A stretch of DNA of 64,000 nt from an uncultured Porphyromonadaceae bacterium (GCA_900542765.1 UQOX01000006.1:1-64000); one strand, 5' to 3'; counted from the first letter of the stretch, positions 30,996 through 41,581 are shown. Made by a program: numbers and translations. Notes: generated from the letters alone by a model not told the origin.

Positions 30996-31907
30996 ATGAT
31001 GCCGATATACCGTTATATTTCTTGCCTGCTTCTTCTCTCAGGACTTCTTTCTTTGTCCTTCCCGGCCGATGCGAGAAGAAAGCGGGATCCGCTTCCGCAA
31101 AAATCGAAAGAGACGATTTTCATGGAAACGTATTTCCCCGAGCGTCCATGCCGGGAGTGGGAGAAGGGGAAACGGTTTATCTACCTCGATAACGAACTCT
31201 CGCCGCTGATACAACCCCGGGATATTTCGACAAGTGACTCTTCATACAGGGGGAAAATATTTCTCTACGAAGGTATGGCCGAAGCCTCACCATGGCGTAC
31301 GGGTACCGTAAACTTGCTCTTCTCCTGCGATGGCCATAAATACACTTTCAAAACGGGGAAAAGCCGCGAAGAGATTCAGAATACGACTTACACCCCGCTG
31401 TTGCCCATGTTGGTCGCCGACGAAGATGTGTGTAAAGCGCAGCTCCTGCTGGTGGGAAAGACACTCTACACCCGACCCGCAACCTGGGTCGACTCGGTCG
31501 GGAACACCTCTGCCAACCGGCGGTATTGCCCGGTAAAAATCATCGATATTCAACCCGGGAACAGCATCTATCCGATAGCGTTTGTCTTTCGAGATGCCGA
31601 CTCGTCGACCTATCGCATTTTCGGGTCCTTGACACAAACGTCGCGTATGCAGGCCGCCACTTTCGATCGGCTGTTCACCTTTGACAATCCGCGTTCGGCT
31701 CATGAAGACATCTCCGACGAACATTGGCGCTTGATTACTTATGGCCGGGTTACCGAAGGCATGACCAAAGAAGAGTGCCGGCTCTCATTGGGGAACCCGC
31801 AAAATGCCCGCGAAATACCCACATACAGCGGGCTGAAAGAGGAGTGGTATTACCGCACCGGCGCCTATCTTTTTTTTGAAGACGGCAAATTGTCGCGTTA
31901 CCGATAA
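30996..31907 (+). CDS. Exported protein with BamE/SmpA-like C-terminal segment
   Basis: Function unknown. The 303-residue protein starts with a signal peptide (ISCLLLLSGLLSLSFPADA). The middle part has no fold I recognise. The last 55 residues follow the BamE/SmpA-OmlA pattern: GRVTEGMTKEECRLSLGNP, then a loop, then EEWYYRTG and LFFEDGKLSRYR (G-M-T-x-x-E, L-G-x-P, W-x-Y, F-x-x-G-K-L). This suggests periplasmic or outer-membrane location and fits the neighbours. It begins 2 bases after mutL. No lipobox is seen. Confidence 0.7.
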   Translation: MMPIYRYISCLLLLSGLLSLSFPADARRKRDPLPQKSKETIFMETYFPERPCREWEKGKRFIYLDNELSPLIQPRDISTSDSSYRGKIFLYEGMAEASPWRTGTVNLLFSCDGHKYTFKTGKSREEIQNTTYTPLLPMLVADEDVCKAQLLLVGKTLYTRPATWVDSVGNTSANRRYCPVKIIDIQPGNSIYPIAFVFRDADSSTYRIFGSLTQTSRMQAATFDRLFTFDNPRSAHEDISDEHWRLITYGRVTEGMTKEECRLSLGNPQNAREIPTYSGLKEEWYYRTGAYLFFEDGKLSRYR

Positions 31908-31919
31908 AAGTTTTTGACG

Positions 31920-32936
31920 ATGAAAATAGAAGAACATTACCCGTTACAAGAGATTCACACATTCCATCTGCCGGTGAAAACCCGTTACTACGTCGAGTAT
32001 GACAATATCGATGAGTTGTGTTCATTCCTCAGTGAATCTCCGTTGTTGGAACAATACCCATGCTACCACATGGGTGGAGGCAGCAACCTCCTGTTCCTGC
32101 ACGATTATCCGGGCGTTATATTGCATTCGGCCATACGTTTCATCGAGCAGGTGTCGGCAAGCGACGATTCGCTGGTGTTGCGAGCAGGAGCCGGCGTCGT
32201 CTGGGACGATTTTGTCAAATACTGTGTCGAGAACAACTGGGGTGGAGTGGAAAATCTCTCGCTCATACCCGGAGAGGTCGGCGCGTCGGCCGTGCAGAAT
32301 ATCGGGGCCTATGGTGTTGAGGTGAAAGATGTGATAGAGAAAGTCGAGACCATCGACATTCATACCCGCCAACCGCGCATATTTACCAACGAAGAATGCA
32401 AATACGGTTACCGCGACAGCATTTTCAAGAACGAATATCGCGGTCAATACATCGTGACGGCGGTACAATACCGGTTACAAAAAAATGCGACGTTCCATCT
32501 CGATTACGGGAATTTGAGGGAGGCTGTGGCACGGTGTTCCAATCCGACGTTGGCCGATGTGCGGAGAGTGGTCATCGAAATACGTCGCTCGAAATTACCC
32601 GACCCCGATGAAACAGGCAATGCCGGTAGCTTTTTCAAAAACCCGGTTGTTCCCAAAGCTCATTACGAACGCCTGAAAAACCGCTTCCCCGACATGCCGC
32701 ATTATCCTGTCGACGAAGAACGGGTGAAGTTGCCGGCCGGCTGGCTTATCGACCGAGCCGGGTGGCGAGGAAAGACACATGGCGGCGCGGGTGTCTATGA
32801 AAAACAGTCCCTTGTATTGGTCAATCGGGGTGATGCCACAACACGGGACATAACCGAATTGGCCGACAAGATATGCCGCTCGGTAAAAGAAATATATGAC
32901 ATCGACCTTTCACCCGAAGTAAATTATATTCAGTAA
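31920..32936 (+). CDS. murB: UDP-N-acetylenolpyruvoylglucosamine reductase
   Basis: Flavoenzyme that reduces UDP-GlcNAc-enolpyruvate to UDP-MurNAc in peptidoglycan synthesis. ATG 31920 (MKIEEHYPLQEIHTFHL) is preferred to the in-frame TTG six bases upstream; 338 residues. FAD-binding motifs include YHMGGGSNLLF and SLIPGEVGASAVQNIGAYG, the conserved YGYRDSIFK carries the substrate tyrosine/arginine region, the proton-donor serine lies in NAGSFFKNP, and the C-terminal glutamate in DLSPEVNYIQ. This is the type I MurB layout. The MBL gene starts 1 base after the stop. Confidence 0.97.
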   Translation: MKIEEHYPLQEIHTFHLPVKTRYYVEYDNIDELCSFLSESPLLEQYPCYHMGGGSNLLFLHDYPGVILHSAIRFIEQVSASDDSLVLRAGAGVVWDDFVKYCVENNWGGVENLSLIPGEVGASAVQNIGAYGVEVKDVIEKVETIDIHTRQPRIFTNEECKYGYRDSIFKNEYRGQYIVTAVQYRLQKNATFHLDYGNLREAVARCSNPTLADVRRVVIEIRRSKLPDPDETGNAGSFFKNPVVPKAHYERLKNRFPDMPHYPVDEERVKLPAGWLIDRAGWRGKTHGGAGVYEKQSLVLVNRGDATTRDITELADKICRSVKEIYDIDLSPEVNYIQ

Positions 32937-32937
32937 A

Positions 32938-33705
32938 ATGCTGGTACAATTTTTAGGAACGGGAACATCGACCGGCGTGCCGATGATTGGTTGCAATTGT
33001 GAAGTGTGCCGCTCGACCGATGCCCGAGACAATCGTTTACGTTCGTCGGTGTGTCTAACCATCGGCGACAAAAATTTCCTGATAGATTGCGGCCCCGATT
33101 TCCGCCAACAGATGCTGCGAAGCGGCATCGGCCACATCGATGCCGTGCTGCTTACCCACGAGCATTATGACCACACGTCGGGGCTCGACGAACTTCGGAA
33201 TTTTTCCCGGGACAATCCTATCCCGATATATGCCGAACCGAATGTCCTCGAAATCATTCACCAGCGACTCTTTTATTGTTTTTCGGAGCAACCCAAGCCC
33301 GGAGTAGCCCACCTGTCGCTCAATCCCATCGAGGCACTCTCTCCGTTCCGGATTTTCGATATTGAAATAAACCCGGTCAGGGTGTGGCATTACCGCTTGC
33401 CTATCATCGGTTACCGCATCGGCAATTTCGCATACATAACCGACATGCTCACGATGGACGAAGAGGAATATCCCCGGCTGTTTAATCTTGATACACTGGT
33501 TGTCAATGCCTTGCGCCATAAGCCGCATTTTTCGCATCAAAATCTCGAAAGCGCGTTGGCGTTTATTGCCCGACTTGCTCCGAAACAAGCCTATATCACA
33601 CACATGAGCCATCAGATAGGATTGCATGCCATTGAGGAGAAATGGTTACCCTCGAACGTGCTTTTTGCGTATGACGGACTGACAATTTCCATACCCGAAG
33701 AATAA
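32938..33705 (+). CDS. MBL-fold metal-dependent hydrolase (PhnP/RNase Z-like)
   Basis: A 255-residue zinc hydrolase of the metallo-beta-lactamase superfamily. Metal ligands are visible in THEHYDHTSGLDEL (HxHxDH), in a later aspartate (ITDM) and in THMSHQIGLH near the end. The N terminus FLGTGTSTGVPMIGCNCEVC, with two cysteines, matches PhnP-type phosphodiesterases. The lack of phosphonate genes nearby makes a phosphonate role unlikely; the substrate could be a cyclic nucleotide or phosphodiester. It follows murB after one base and is probably the last gene of the operon that starts at 23157. Confidence 0.85.
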   Translation: MLVQFLGTGTSTGVPMIGCNCEVCRSTDARDNRLRSSVCLTIGDKNFLIDCGPDFRQQMLRSGIGHIDAVLLTHEHYDHTSGLDELRNFSRDNPIPIYAEPNVLEIIHQRLFYCFSEQPKPGVAHLSLNPIEALSPFRIFDIEINPVRVWHYRLPIIGYRIGNFAYITDMLTMDEEEYPRLFNLDTLVVNALRHKPHFSHQNLESALAFIARLAPKQAYITHMSHQIGLHAIEEKWLPSNVLFAYDGLTISIPEE

Positions 33706-33776
33706 ATTATCGTATTACGATGTTCCCGTGCTGAAAATCGGGCTGAGCATGATTTTCATACCTGTTATTTTGCCAT

Positions 33777-34157
33777 ATGAAACGACACCCTTTCTCTATA
33801 AAAGAACGCCTGCATAGTTTCGTCTATGCTTTCAATGGGTTGAAATTGTTTTTCGCCCGCGAACACAATGTCCGCATACATCTTGTTGTAGCCATAATCA
33901 CCATCGGCATGGGGTTTTTCGTCGGGGTGTCGCCGATGGAGTGGGTGGCCATCGCCCTGACAATAGGGATGGTGCTTGCCGCTGAGGCCGTCAATACAGC
34001 CGTGGAGTATCTCTGCAATTTTGTCTCCCCGCAGAAAGACCAACGTATCAAAGAAATAAAAGATGTTGCGGCAGGAGCTGTGCTCTTGTGTGCCATGGCC
34101 GCTGTTGTCGTGGGACTAATTATTTTCTTGCCCTACTGGGTGCAAATGATTTGGTAA
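33777..34157 (+). CDS. dgkA: Diacylglycerol / undecaprenol kinase family protein
   Basis: Small membrane kinase of the DgkA family that phosphorylates diacylglycerol or undecaprenol, thereby recycling lipid carrier for wall and polysaccharide synthesis. 126 residues with three membrane segments (about 34-52, 57-75, 98-120). Family motifs: FAREHNVRIHL, AEAVNTAVEYL (catalytic glutamate and metal-binding asparagine region) and KDVAAGAVLL. The lipid preference cannot be decided from sequence; Gram-positive-like relatives prefer undecaprenol. It is 71 bases downstream of the MBL gene and convergent with recQ. Confidence 0.92.
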   Translation: MKRHPFSIKERLHSFVYAFNGLKLFFAREHNVRIHLVVAIITIGMGFFVGVSPMEWVAIALTIGMVLAAEAVNTAVEYLCNFVSPQKDQRIKEIKDVAAGAVLLCAMAAVVVGLIIFLPYWVQMIW

Positions 34158-34232
34158 TGACGGGCCTATTGGCATTGACTATTGGTCATTTTCCAAAGCC
34201 TCATAAACAAATTTTCTGAAACCAAATTCCAA

Positions 34233-36140
34233 TCATTTCTTGCCAAGAAAATACTTTTGATTCTCTTCCCGAAGGAATCCTTCATCGACAAGATACCGAA
34301 TGGCCTCTATGAGAGCGTCTTGTGTGTATGGCAATTGTTCCAACATCTCGTTTATGCTCAGAGAATCCTTTTGCAGCAGGAGTTTGACCGAAGCCCAAAT
34401 CTGGTCGAACAGGGTGGGCGAGAGGGTCGCATTTTTCTTCTTCTGACACACGTCGCAACCACCACAATGCCCGGTATTTTCTTCGCCGAAATATTCGAGC
34501 AACAACCGCTCCCGGCACACATTGTCGCACATGGCATACTGTAAAATGCGTTCGATGCGTGCCGAAAAACGCTTTTTCCGCTCCTCGTAGGCCGAACGGG
34601 GAATTTCGAGATACTTCAAGGCTGTGCGCGAACGGGAGAAATAGATAAAAGGCATTCTCTTGCGCGGAATGTAATGCAAGATGTGCAGCTTTCCCAAATA
34701 GATGAGACTCTCGTAAATCGTTTGTGAAGGCAATCCCGTACGCCGCTCGATGAGCGACTCCTTGATAAACGTGTAATCGGCAAACAGCCCCGTATAGGAA
34801 CGCAACAGGCATTGCAGCACCGTATCGGTATCGGCATCATCGACTTTGAGCCGGTAAAGCTCATCGCGTTGCACCGTAACCATGACCCGCGATTGTGACT
34901 CGGCCTCTTCGACATACTCGATATAACCCGACTGTTCAAGAATCTTCAAGGCATGGTAGGTGGGTAATATCGGGAATTTGAAAACGTTGCAAAAGAGATT
35001 CAAGTCAAAATCCCGCACGGTGTTTATGCCGCTGCCCTCGGCTATTTGCAAGTAATTGCACAAGGCTTCATACACGCGCGTTATGAACTCTTTTTCCGGG
35101 AACATGTCGGCAACCCGCTTGTGCAACTTCGACTTGTCGGTCGGCGAGTAGAGCAGTACGGCATAGGCCGTGTTCCCGTCCCGTCCCGCGCGTCCGGCTT
35201 CTTGATAATATTCTTCGGGAGAGCTCGGCATATCGAGATGAACCACGAGGCGCACATCGGGCTTGTCGATTCCCATGCCGAACGCATTCGTTGCCACCAT
35301 CACGCGAGAGCGGCCCTCTTTCCAGGCTTGTTGCCGCGCCTCTTTCTCCTCGGGATCGATACCGGCATGATAGAATTGCACCGATACGCCTTCGCGGTAG
35401 AGCAGTTCGGCCACCTCCTTGGTCTGCCTGCGACTGCGGACATAGACAATGGCGCTGCCCTGTATGCGCGAAAGGATATAGACCAACTGCTGCATTTTGT
35501 CTTCGTTATAACGAACGACATAACGAAGGTTGGAACGGCGGAAACTCTTCCGGAAGACATTCTCGGCTCTGAACAGCAACTTTTCCTGAATGTCCTTCGC
35601 CACTTCGGGAGTTGCCGTTGCCGTCACTGCCAGTACGGGAATCTGCGGGATTTTCTGCCTTAACTCAGCGATTTTCAGATAGTCGGGTCTGAAATCATAT
35701 CCCCACTGCGAAATGCAATGGGCTTCATCTATGACCAATAAGGAGATGGACATGTCTTTGAGTTTGTCCTGAAACAAACTTGTCGAGAGCCGTTCGGGCG
35801 ATACATAGAGGAACTTATACTTGCCCAGTATGCAGTTGTCGAGTGTGGTAATCATCTCTCGATAGGTCATTCCCGAATGGATATACGACGCTTTTATGCC
35901 GAGCCCACGCAACGTGTCGACTTGGTCTTTCATCAAGGCAATCAAAGGCGTGACCACGATACAAGTCCCGTCGAGATATAAACCGGGCACCTGGTATGTA
36001 ATCGACTTTCCGCCACCCGTTGGCATCAGGGCAAGCGTATCTTTCCCTTCAAGAATCGACTTGATAATGTCTTCTTGCAAGGGTCGGAAGGTCTCATACC
36101 CCCAATATCGGTATAATATCTCGTGAATCTGTTGCTCCAT
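34233..36140 (-). CDS. RecQ family DNA helicase without HRDC (second copy)
   Basis: ATP-dependent helicase, 635 residues. It has Walker A MPTGGGKS (about 39-46), DEAH in VIDEAHCISQWG, motif VI QEAGRAGRDG, and the RQC zinc cysteines in VCRERLLLEYFGEENTGHCGGCDVC. After a short winged-helix region (about 420-510) the protein ends with a small helical segment (LTLSP-like region to FLREENQKYFLGKK) and no HRDC domain, in contrast with the 726-residue RecQ at 19230-21410. It is convergent with dgkA, with no clear terminator in the 75 bases between. It has its own consensus promoter. Confidence 0.93.
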   Translation of the reverse strand: MEQQIHEILYRYWGYETFRPLQEDIIKSILEGKDTLALMPTGGGKSITYQVPGLYLDGTCIVVTPLIALMKDQVDTLRGLGIKASYIHSGMTYREMITTLDNCILGKYKFLYVSPERLSTSLFQDKLKDMSISLLVIDEAHCISQWGYDFRPDYLKIAELRQKIPQIPVLAVTATATPEVAKDIQEKLLFRAENVFRKSFRRSNLRYVVRYNEDKMQQLVYILSRIQGSAIVYVRSRRQTKEVAELLYREGVSVQFYHAGIDPEEKEARQQAWKEGRSRVMVATNAFGMGIDKPDVRLVVHLDMPSSPEEYYQEAGRAGRDGNTAYAVLLYSPTDKSKLHKRVADMFPEKEFITRVYEALCNYLQIAEGSGINTVRDFDLNLFCNVFKFPILPTYHALKILEQSGYIEYVEEAESQSRVMVTVQRDELYRLKVDDADTDTVLQCLLRSYTGLFADYTFIKESLIERRTGLPSQTIYESLIYLGKLHILHYIPRKRMPFIYFSRSRTALKYLEIPRSAYEERKKRFSARIERILQYAMCDNVCRERLLLEYFGEENTGHCGGCDVCQKKKNATLSPTLFDQIWASVKLLLQKDSLSINEMLEQLPYTQDALIEAIRYLVDEGFLREENQKYFLGKK

Positions 36141-36197
36141 GACGATGACACATCAGCGCCTGACCACAATCTGTTCAGGCATCGCTGCATACTTTGA

Positions 36198-36229
36198 CAA
36201 AGATAACGAAAGAGGAGAGCAGAAGCAAA
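36198..36229 (-). promoter_or_regulatory. Promoter of the second recQ
   Basis: On the minus strand TTTG (36226-36229), a 20-base spacer and TATCTTTG (36198-36205), a full consensus match 58 bases before the start. The leader holds a short inverted repeat (GCCTGA/TCAGGC at about 36158-36180). Confidence 0.75.
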
Positions 36230-36625
36230 CAGAAAAAGAAGTTTTCGAGTTTGATTATGCCAAGCCGCCTGTCTTCTGATACGATAGCGAAAAGGTAAAC
36301 GCAGAGACATGATAGAAATATTTCTATGTACCCTTATTATTCTTACCTGCGTATTATGAAAGACGATTATGGATTTATATATCAAACGGGAAATAATATT
36401 TTTGTCAACACATCTTCTTTGAATAGCAACACAATCAGTGTCTATTTTTTGCGATAACTTACTGATGTTTGCGCGTCACTCGATAACTTTAAATTACACA
36501 TTTCGTCTGTGAGTCACGCGTTTGCCAATCGCGTATTTTCTCAATCTTCTTTTCCTATGCCATACATTGATACACTTTACTGTATGAAACTTGGCCTACA
36601 TTACAAAAAAGAGAGTCTGCTATAA
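36230..36625. other. Gene-poor AT-rich stretch between recQ and the WG-repeat gene
   Basis: About 396 bases with no gene I can support. A 33-codon frame (36356-36457, plus) and short minus-strand frames show no recognisable similarity. No terminator hairpin for the WG-repeat gene is visible. It may be decayed coding sequence, but nothing in it is recognisable. Confidence 0.5.
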
Positions 36626-37900
36626 TCACTTTTGCCCGTCATACTTGGTATCAAACCAATCTCCCCGGCTGTTGATATAGCCCTCTTTGCCGTTTAATTG
36701 AACCCGAGCTAAGCCATTATTAAAAGGGTATGCCCAATCGTATATGAAGGGAATTGCCGTATTACCCTGCTTGTCGATAAAGCCATATTTGCCATTTAAT
36801 TGGACTGCGGCCAGACCTTCGAAGAAATACCATGCATAGTCGTATTGGCAAGGAATGGCGGCATTACCTTGGGCATCGACATAGCCCCATTTCCCATTTA
36901 ATGAGACTTTTGCAAAGCCTTCATAGAAATCTTCTATTTCCTCGTATAGACATGGGACAACCGTATTGCCTTGCCGATCAATGTATCCATGCTTGTCATT
37001 TAATATAACCTCTACGATGTCTTTATTAAAATCGTATACATAATCGTATTTGCATGGAATCGCCGTATTACCCTGTTTGTCGATAAAGCCATACTTGCCA
37101 TTTAATTTCACCCGAGCCAAGCCCTCTCTGAAAGAGTTTGCTTTGTCGTATAGGAAAGGAATTGCCGTATTACCCTGTTTGTCGATAAAGCCATATTTGC
37201 CATTTAATTGGACTGCGGCCAGACCTTCGAAGAAATACCCTGCATAGTCGTATTGGCAAGGAATGGCGACATTACCTTGTGGGTCGATAAAGCCCCATTT
37301 TCCATTTAATATTACAGCAGCCAAGCCCTCTCTGAAGTAGTGTGCACCGTCGCATTTGCACGGAATGACCGTATTACCTTGCTTATCTACAAAACCTCTC
37401 TTACCATTTAATTCGACCATAGCCACCCCATCATAGTGTTGCCATACATTGTCGTATTTACAGGGTATTACTTCCTTGCCATACTTGTCGATAAATCCCC
37501 TTTTACCTTTTAATATGACCATCGCCAAACCATCTTGGAAAGGCCATATTGCATAGTATTTGCAAGGAATCACCATATTGCCTTGCTTGTCGATACAACC
37601 ATACTTTCCGTTTAATTGGACTGAGGCCAAGCCCTCTCTGAAATATCCTGAATTGTCATATTTGCAAGGAATCACCATATTGCCTTGCTTGTCGATAAAA
37701 CCGTACTTTCCGTTTAATTGGACCGAGGCCAAACCCTCGCTGAAAGCTCCTACATAGTCATATAGGAAGGGAATCATTGTGTTGCCATGGACGTCAATAA
37801 ATCCCCATTTTCCTGACGCGTTTTCTTTCCGTTTCAATTCCTGTCCGGTAGCGGGTGCAACCAGCAGAAAAGCAAGAAAAAATAAAAAAAATTGCTTCAT
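36626..37900 (-). CDS. Secreted WG-repeat protein
   Basis: Function unknown; WG repeats form beta-rich arrays thought to mediate binding. ATG 37900 (MKQFFLFFLAFLLVAPATGQ) begins a signal peptide; the frame also offers GTG six bases upstream. The 424-residue protein is, after residue 29, eleven full 34-residue repeats and a final partial one of 21 residues. The repeat core is GKYGFIDKQGNxxIPCKYD followed by xxxxFxEGLAxVxLN. W replaces Y at the third place in three copies, hence WG. No lipobox, anchor or catalytic motif is present. It has its own promoter, with a long leader (about 120 bases). Confidence 0.88.
   Translation of the reverse strand: MKQFFLFFLAFLLVAPATGQELKRKENASGKWGFIDVHGNTMIPFLYDYVGAFSEGLASVQLNGKYGFIDKQGNMVIPCKYDNSGYFREGLASVQLNGKYGCIDKQGNMVIPCKYYAIWPFQDGLAMVILKGKRGFIDKYGKEVIPCKYDNVWQHYDGVAMVELNGKRGFVDKQGNTVIPCKCDGAHYFREGLAAVILNGKWGFIDPQGNVAIPCQYDYAGYFFEGLAAVQLNGKYGFIDKQGNTAIPFLYDKANSFREGLARVKLNGKYGFIDKQGNTAIPCKYDYVYDFNKDIVEVILNDKHGYIDRQGNTVVPCLYEEIEDFYEGFAKVSLNGKWGYVDAQGNAAIPCQYDYAWYFFEGLAAVQLNGKYGFIDKQGNTAIPFIYDWAYPFNNGLARVQLNGKEGYINSRGDWFDTKYDGQK
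36692..37813 (-). repeat. Eleven tandem 102-base repeats coding for WG motifs
   Basis: Direct 102-base repeats in frame with the protein. Several units share long near-identical stretches (for example the units at about 37050-37200 and 36740-36830, and the adjacent pair at 37560-37740), indicating recent duplication or gene conversion. Such an array can expand or contract by recombination. Confidence 0.85.
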
Positions 37901-38318
37901 ATTCACCCGTTTATTTTAACATGCACATTAGTTCCATAGAAATACCCCCCCTTTGCTATAAACTATATCTCTACTTTCGTATAGCCAGCACAAGAATAGA
38001 AGATCTCACTAAGAATCAAAGATGTTCCAAATCTAATCAATAAATTTGTCGAAAGCAAAAAAAGAAGAAGATATTTACCTCTACCAGTTATGGTAAATAT
38101 TATAATCAATCTTTTTATTCCACGATCGCGTTACATACCTGCTTCCATCGTTCACTTGGAGAGTTGTCAGTCTTGATGTGTCAGGAGAAGGTGCGTAATC
38201 TGTCGTTTTGGCAGTTTTTTTCTAAAAAAAAGTTTGGCATGGATTTCGCACTAAGGAAAGTGTCTTTCTAAAAAAGAAAGAGGAATTGAAATTATAATTC
38301 ACTTAAAAATAAAAAGAA
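37901..38318. other. Divergent intergenic region WG-repeat gene / groES
   Basis: 418 bases without a gene. It holds the minus-strand promoter at 38028-38059. Upstream of groES I see no CIRCE element (TTAGCACTC-N9-GAGTGCTAA) and no exact TAnnTTTG. A GAAAG-TGT-CTTTC dyad at about 38256-38268 is the only local symmetry. Confidence 0.55.
38028..38059 (-). promoter_or_regulatory. Candidate promoter of the WG-repeat gene
   Basis: On the minus strand TTTG (38056-38059), a 20-base spacer and TAGATTTG (38028-38035) fit the consensus exactly, but the leader to the start at 37900 would be about 120 bases. Confidence 0.5.
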
Positions 38319-38588
38319 ATGAACATTAAACCGTTAGCAGACAGAGTATTGATCAAGCCTGCACCCGCAGAAGAGAAAACGATCGGCGGAATCATCATTC
38401 CCGATTCTGCCAAGGAGAAACCCCTGAGAGGTGAAATCATCGCCGTAGGTAAAGGGACGAAAGACGAAGAAATGGTCGTAAAACCCGGTGATACGGTATT
38501 GTATGGCAAATATGCCGGTACCGAACTCGAATTGGACGGTGAAAAATACCTTATCATGCGTCAGTCCGACGTGTTGGCAATTCTCTAA
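38319..38588 (+). CDS. groES: Co-chaperonin GroES
   Basis: Lid of the GroEL folding chamber. 89 residues starting [14 protein letters not shown], with the mobile loop [18 protein letters not shown] and the conserved [14 protein letters not shown] block. It is 35 bases upstream of groEL and is the first gene of the operon. Heat-shock control is expected, but no CIRCE operator is present. Confidence 0.98.
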   Translation: MNIKPLADRVLIKPAPAEEKTIGGIIIPDSAKEKPLRGEIIAVGKGTKDEEMVVKPGDTVLYGKYAGTELELDGEKYLIMRQSDVLAIL

Positions 38589-38605
38589 CTTATAACTTGG
38601 TTTAA

Positions 38606-40267
<1,662 letters not shown>

Positions 40268-40288
40268 TGAATGTCCATACATATAAAA

Positions 40289-40330
40289 CAGAAAAGGGAA
40301 TGCGTTTTCGCATTCCCTTTTCTGTTTTTC
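40289..40330 (+). terminator. Rho-independent terminator of groES-groEL
   Basis: A perfect 16-base stem (CAGAAAAGGGAATGCG at 40289-40304 with 40309-40324) around a TTTT loop, followed by TTTTT. Confidence 0.95.
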
Positions 40331-40386
40331 CGCTTTCTCAAAGAAGATGACATTATGCCTGTTCTTGTTGTCTGATGTCTGAAAGT

Positions 40387-40417
40387 AAAAAAGGCTGCAC
40401 CCTTCGGCGCAGCCTTT
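40387..40417 (-). terminator. Rho-independent terminator of mdh
   Basis: AAAGGCTGC (40390-40398) pairs with GCAGCCTTT (40409-40417). On the minus strand it is followed by a run of six T. It lies 20 bases past the mdh stop. Confidence 0.85.
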
Positions 40418-40436
40418 GTATTTGTCGATAAAATTA

Positions 40437-41438
40437 TTATCGAATGTTGGGATTGATTTTGTTCCACTCGCTGATGGCGGGCAGCACACCCATGGCGATT
40501 ACTTCGTCACGAAGAGCGCAAAGGTGCTCGTAGCTCTTTTCGAGAGCGGTCTCTTCTTCGGGAGTACCTTTGACAGCTTTGTGATGACAACCGTCGGCTG
40601 TAATATCGGTTTCCCAAGCCATCATGATGTGATCAAACTTATCGTTCGACACATAGGTTCCGGCCGGCCAACGGAACGGTTTGCCACCCATGGCGGCAGC
40701 AATCATTTCGACCGATACATATGCCGGACTTTGGAATGAAGAACGACCGCGCAAGGCAATGATATTGGCACCGCCTTTGGTTACTTTCTGTTGAATTTCG
40801 GCCCATTGTTCTTTCGACAAAGCTTCTGTACCGATAATCTCGGTCAACGGCTTTCCGTTTACTTTGGCCGTAGAGGCAAAGACAGCCATTTGTTCGCCAT
40901 GACCGCCATAAGTGCGGCAGTTCTCGACTGCGTCCATCGAGATGTGGAAATATTTGGCCAGTTCACTGCGCAGACGGGTCGAATCAAGTGCGGCCAACGT
41001 CGTAACCTGAGAGGGTTTCAATCCCGAGTGCAGAAGAACGATAAGACCGGTAATATCGGCCGGGTTGAAGATGATGACGATATGTTTTACGTCGGGGCAA
41101 TATTTCTTGACATTTTGACCGAACTCTTCGGCAATAGCCGCATTTCCTTTGAGCAGGTCTTCACGAGTCATGCCGGCCTTACGGGCAGCGCCACCCGAGT
41201 TGATGATATATTTGGCACCGGTGAGGGCTTCTTTGATATCGGACGTATAGGTGATGTTCACCCCTTCAAAACCGCAATGATATAACTCTTCGGCAACACC
41301 TTCCAACCCGGGTGCATAGGGGTCGTAAAGACAGATGTTGGGAGTCAAATTCATCATGATGGCAGTTTGTGCCATATTGGAGCCGATCATGCCGGCAGCA
41401 CCAACGATGGTAAGTTTTTCGTTCGTAACAAAATTCAT
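40437..41438 (-). CDS. mdh: Malate dehydrogenase (NAD-dependent)
   Basis: Interconverts malate and oxaloacetate; in Bacteroidales it serves the reductive branch to fumarate and succinate, which feeds the methylmalonyl-CoA mutase also encoded here. 333 residues with a Rossmann start LTIVGAAGMIGSN, substrate arginines in GGAARKAGMTREDLL, the LDSTRLRSEL block (proton-relay aspartate and substrate arginine) and the catalytic histidine in YGGHGEQM. It is longer and more diverged than E. coli Mdh and belongs to the LDH/MDH superfamily group typical of this order. Monocistronic. Confidence 0.92.
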   Translation of the reverse strand: MNFVTNEKLTIVGAAGMIGSNMAQTAIMMNLTPNICLYDPYAPGLEGVAEELYHCGFEGVNITYTSDIKEALTGAKYIINSGGAARKAGMTREDLLKGNAAIAEEFGQNVKKYCPDVKHIVIIFNPADITGLIVLLHSGLKPSQVTTLAALDSTRLRSELAKYFHISMDAVENCRTYGGHGEQMAVFASTAKVNGKPLTEIIGTEALSKEQWAEIQQKVTKGGANIIALRGRSSFQSPAYVSVEMIAAAMGGKPFRWPAGTYVSNDKFDHIMMAWETDITADGCHHKAVKGTPEEETALEKSYEHLCALRDEVIAMGVLPAISEWNKINPNIR

Positions 41439-41491
41439 AGTCGTATAATTTGTTTGTTATCAGTTTATTAACCTTTTACATATTTACCTTG

Positions 41492-41523
41492 CAAAGATAC
41501 GATACTGAAACGAATAATACAAT
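41492..41523 (-). promoter_or_regulatory. Promoter of mdh
   Basis: On the minus strand ATTG (41520-41523), a 20-base spacer and TATCTTTG (41492-41499), 54 bases before the start. Confidence 0.65.
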
Positions 41524-41581
41524 ATTATATTTACCAAAAGAAGTAAAAGAAAGAAAATAAGCAATCAAATAAGGCCGGCAT

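Noticed and set aside
36356..36457. A 33-codon plus-strand frame (MKDDYGFIYQTGNN...) in the AT-rich gap
   Set aside because: No promoter element, no recognisable similarity and no conserved neighbour; too short to support.
36692..37813. The regularly spaced repeats considered as a CRISPR array
   Set aside because: The 102-base units are coding, in frame and similar along their whole length, with no unique spacers.
38060..38318. Search for a CIRCE heat-shock operator before groES
   Set aside because: No TTAGCACTC/GAGTGCTAA inverted repeat is present; only a short GAAAG-TGT-CTTTC dyad.
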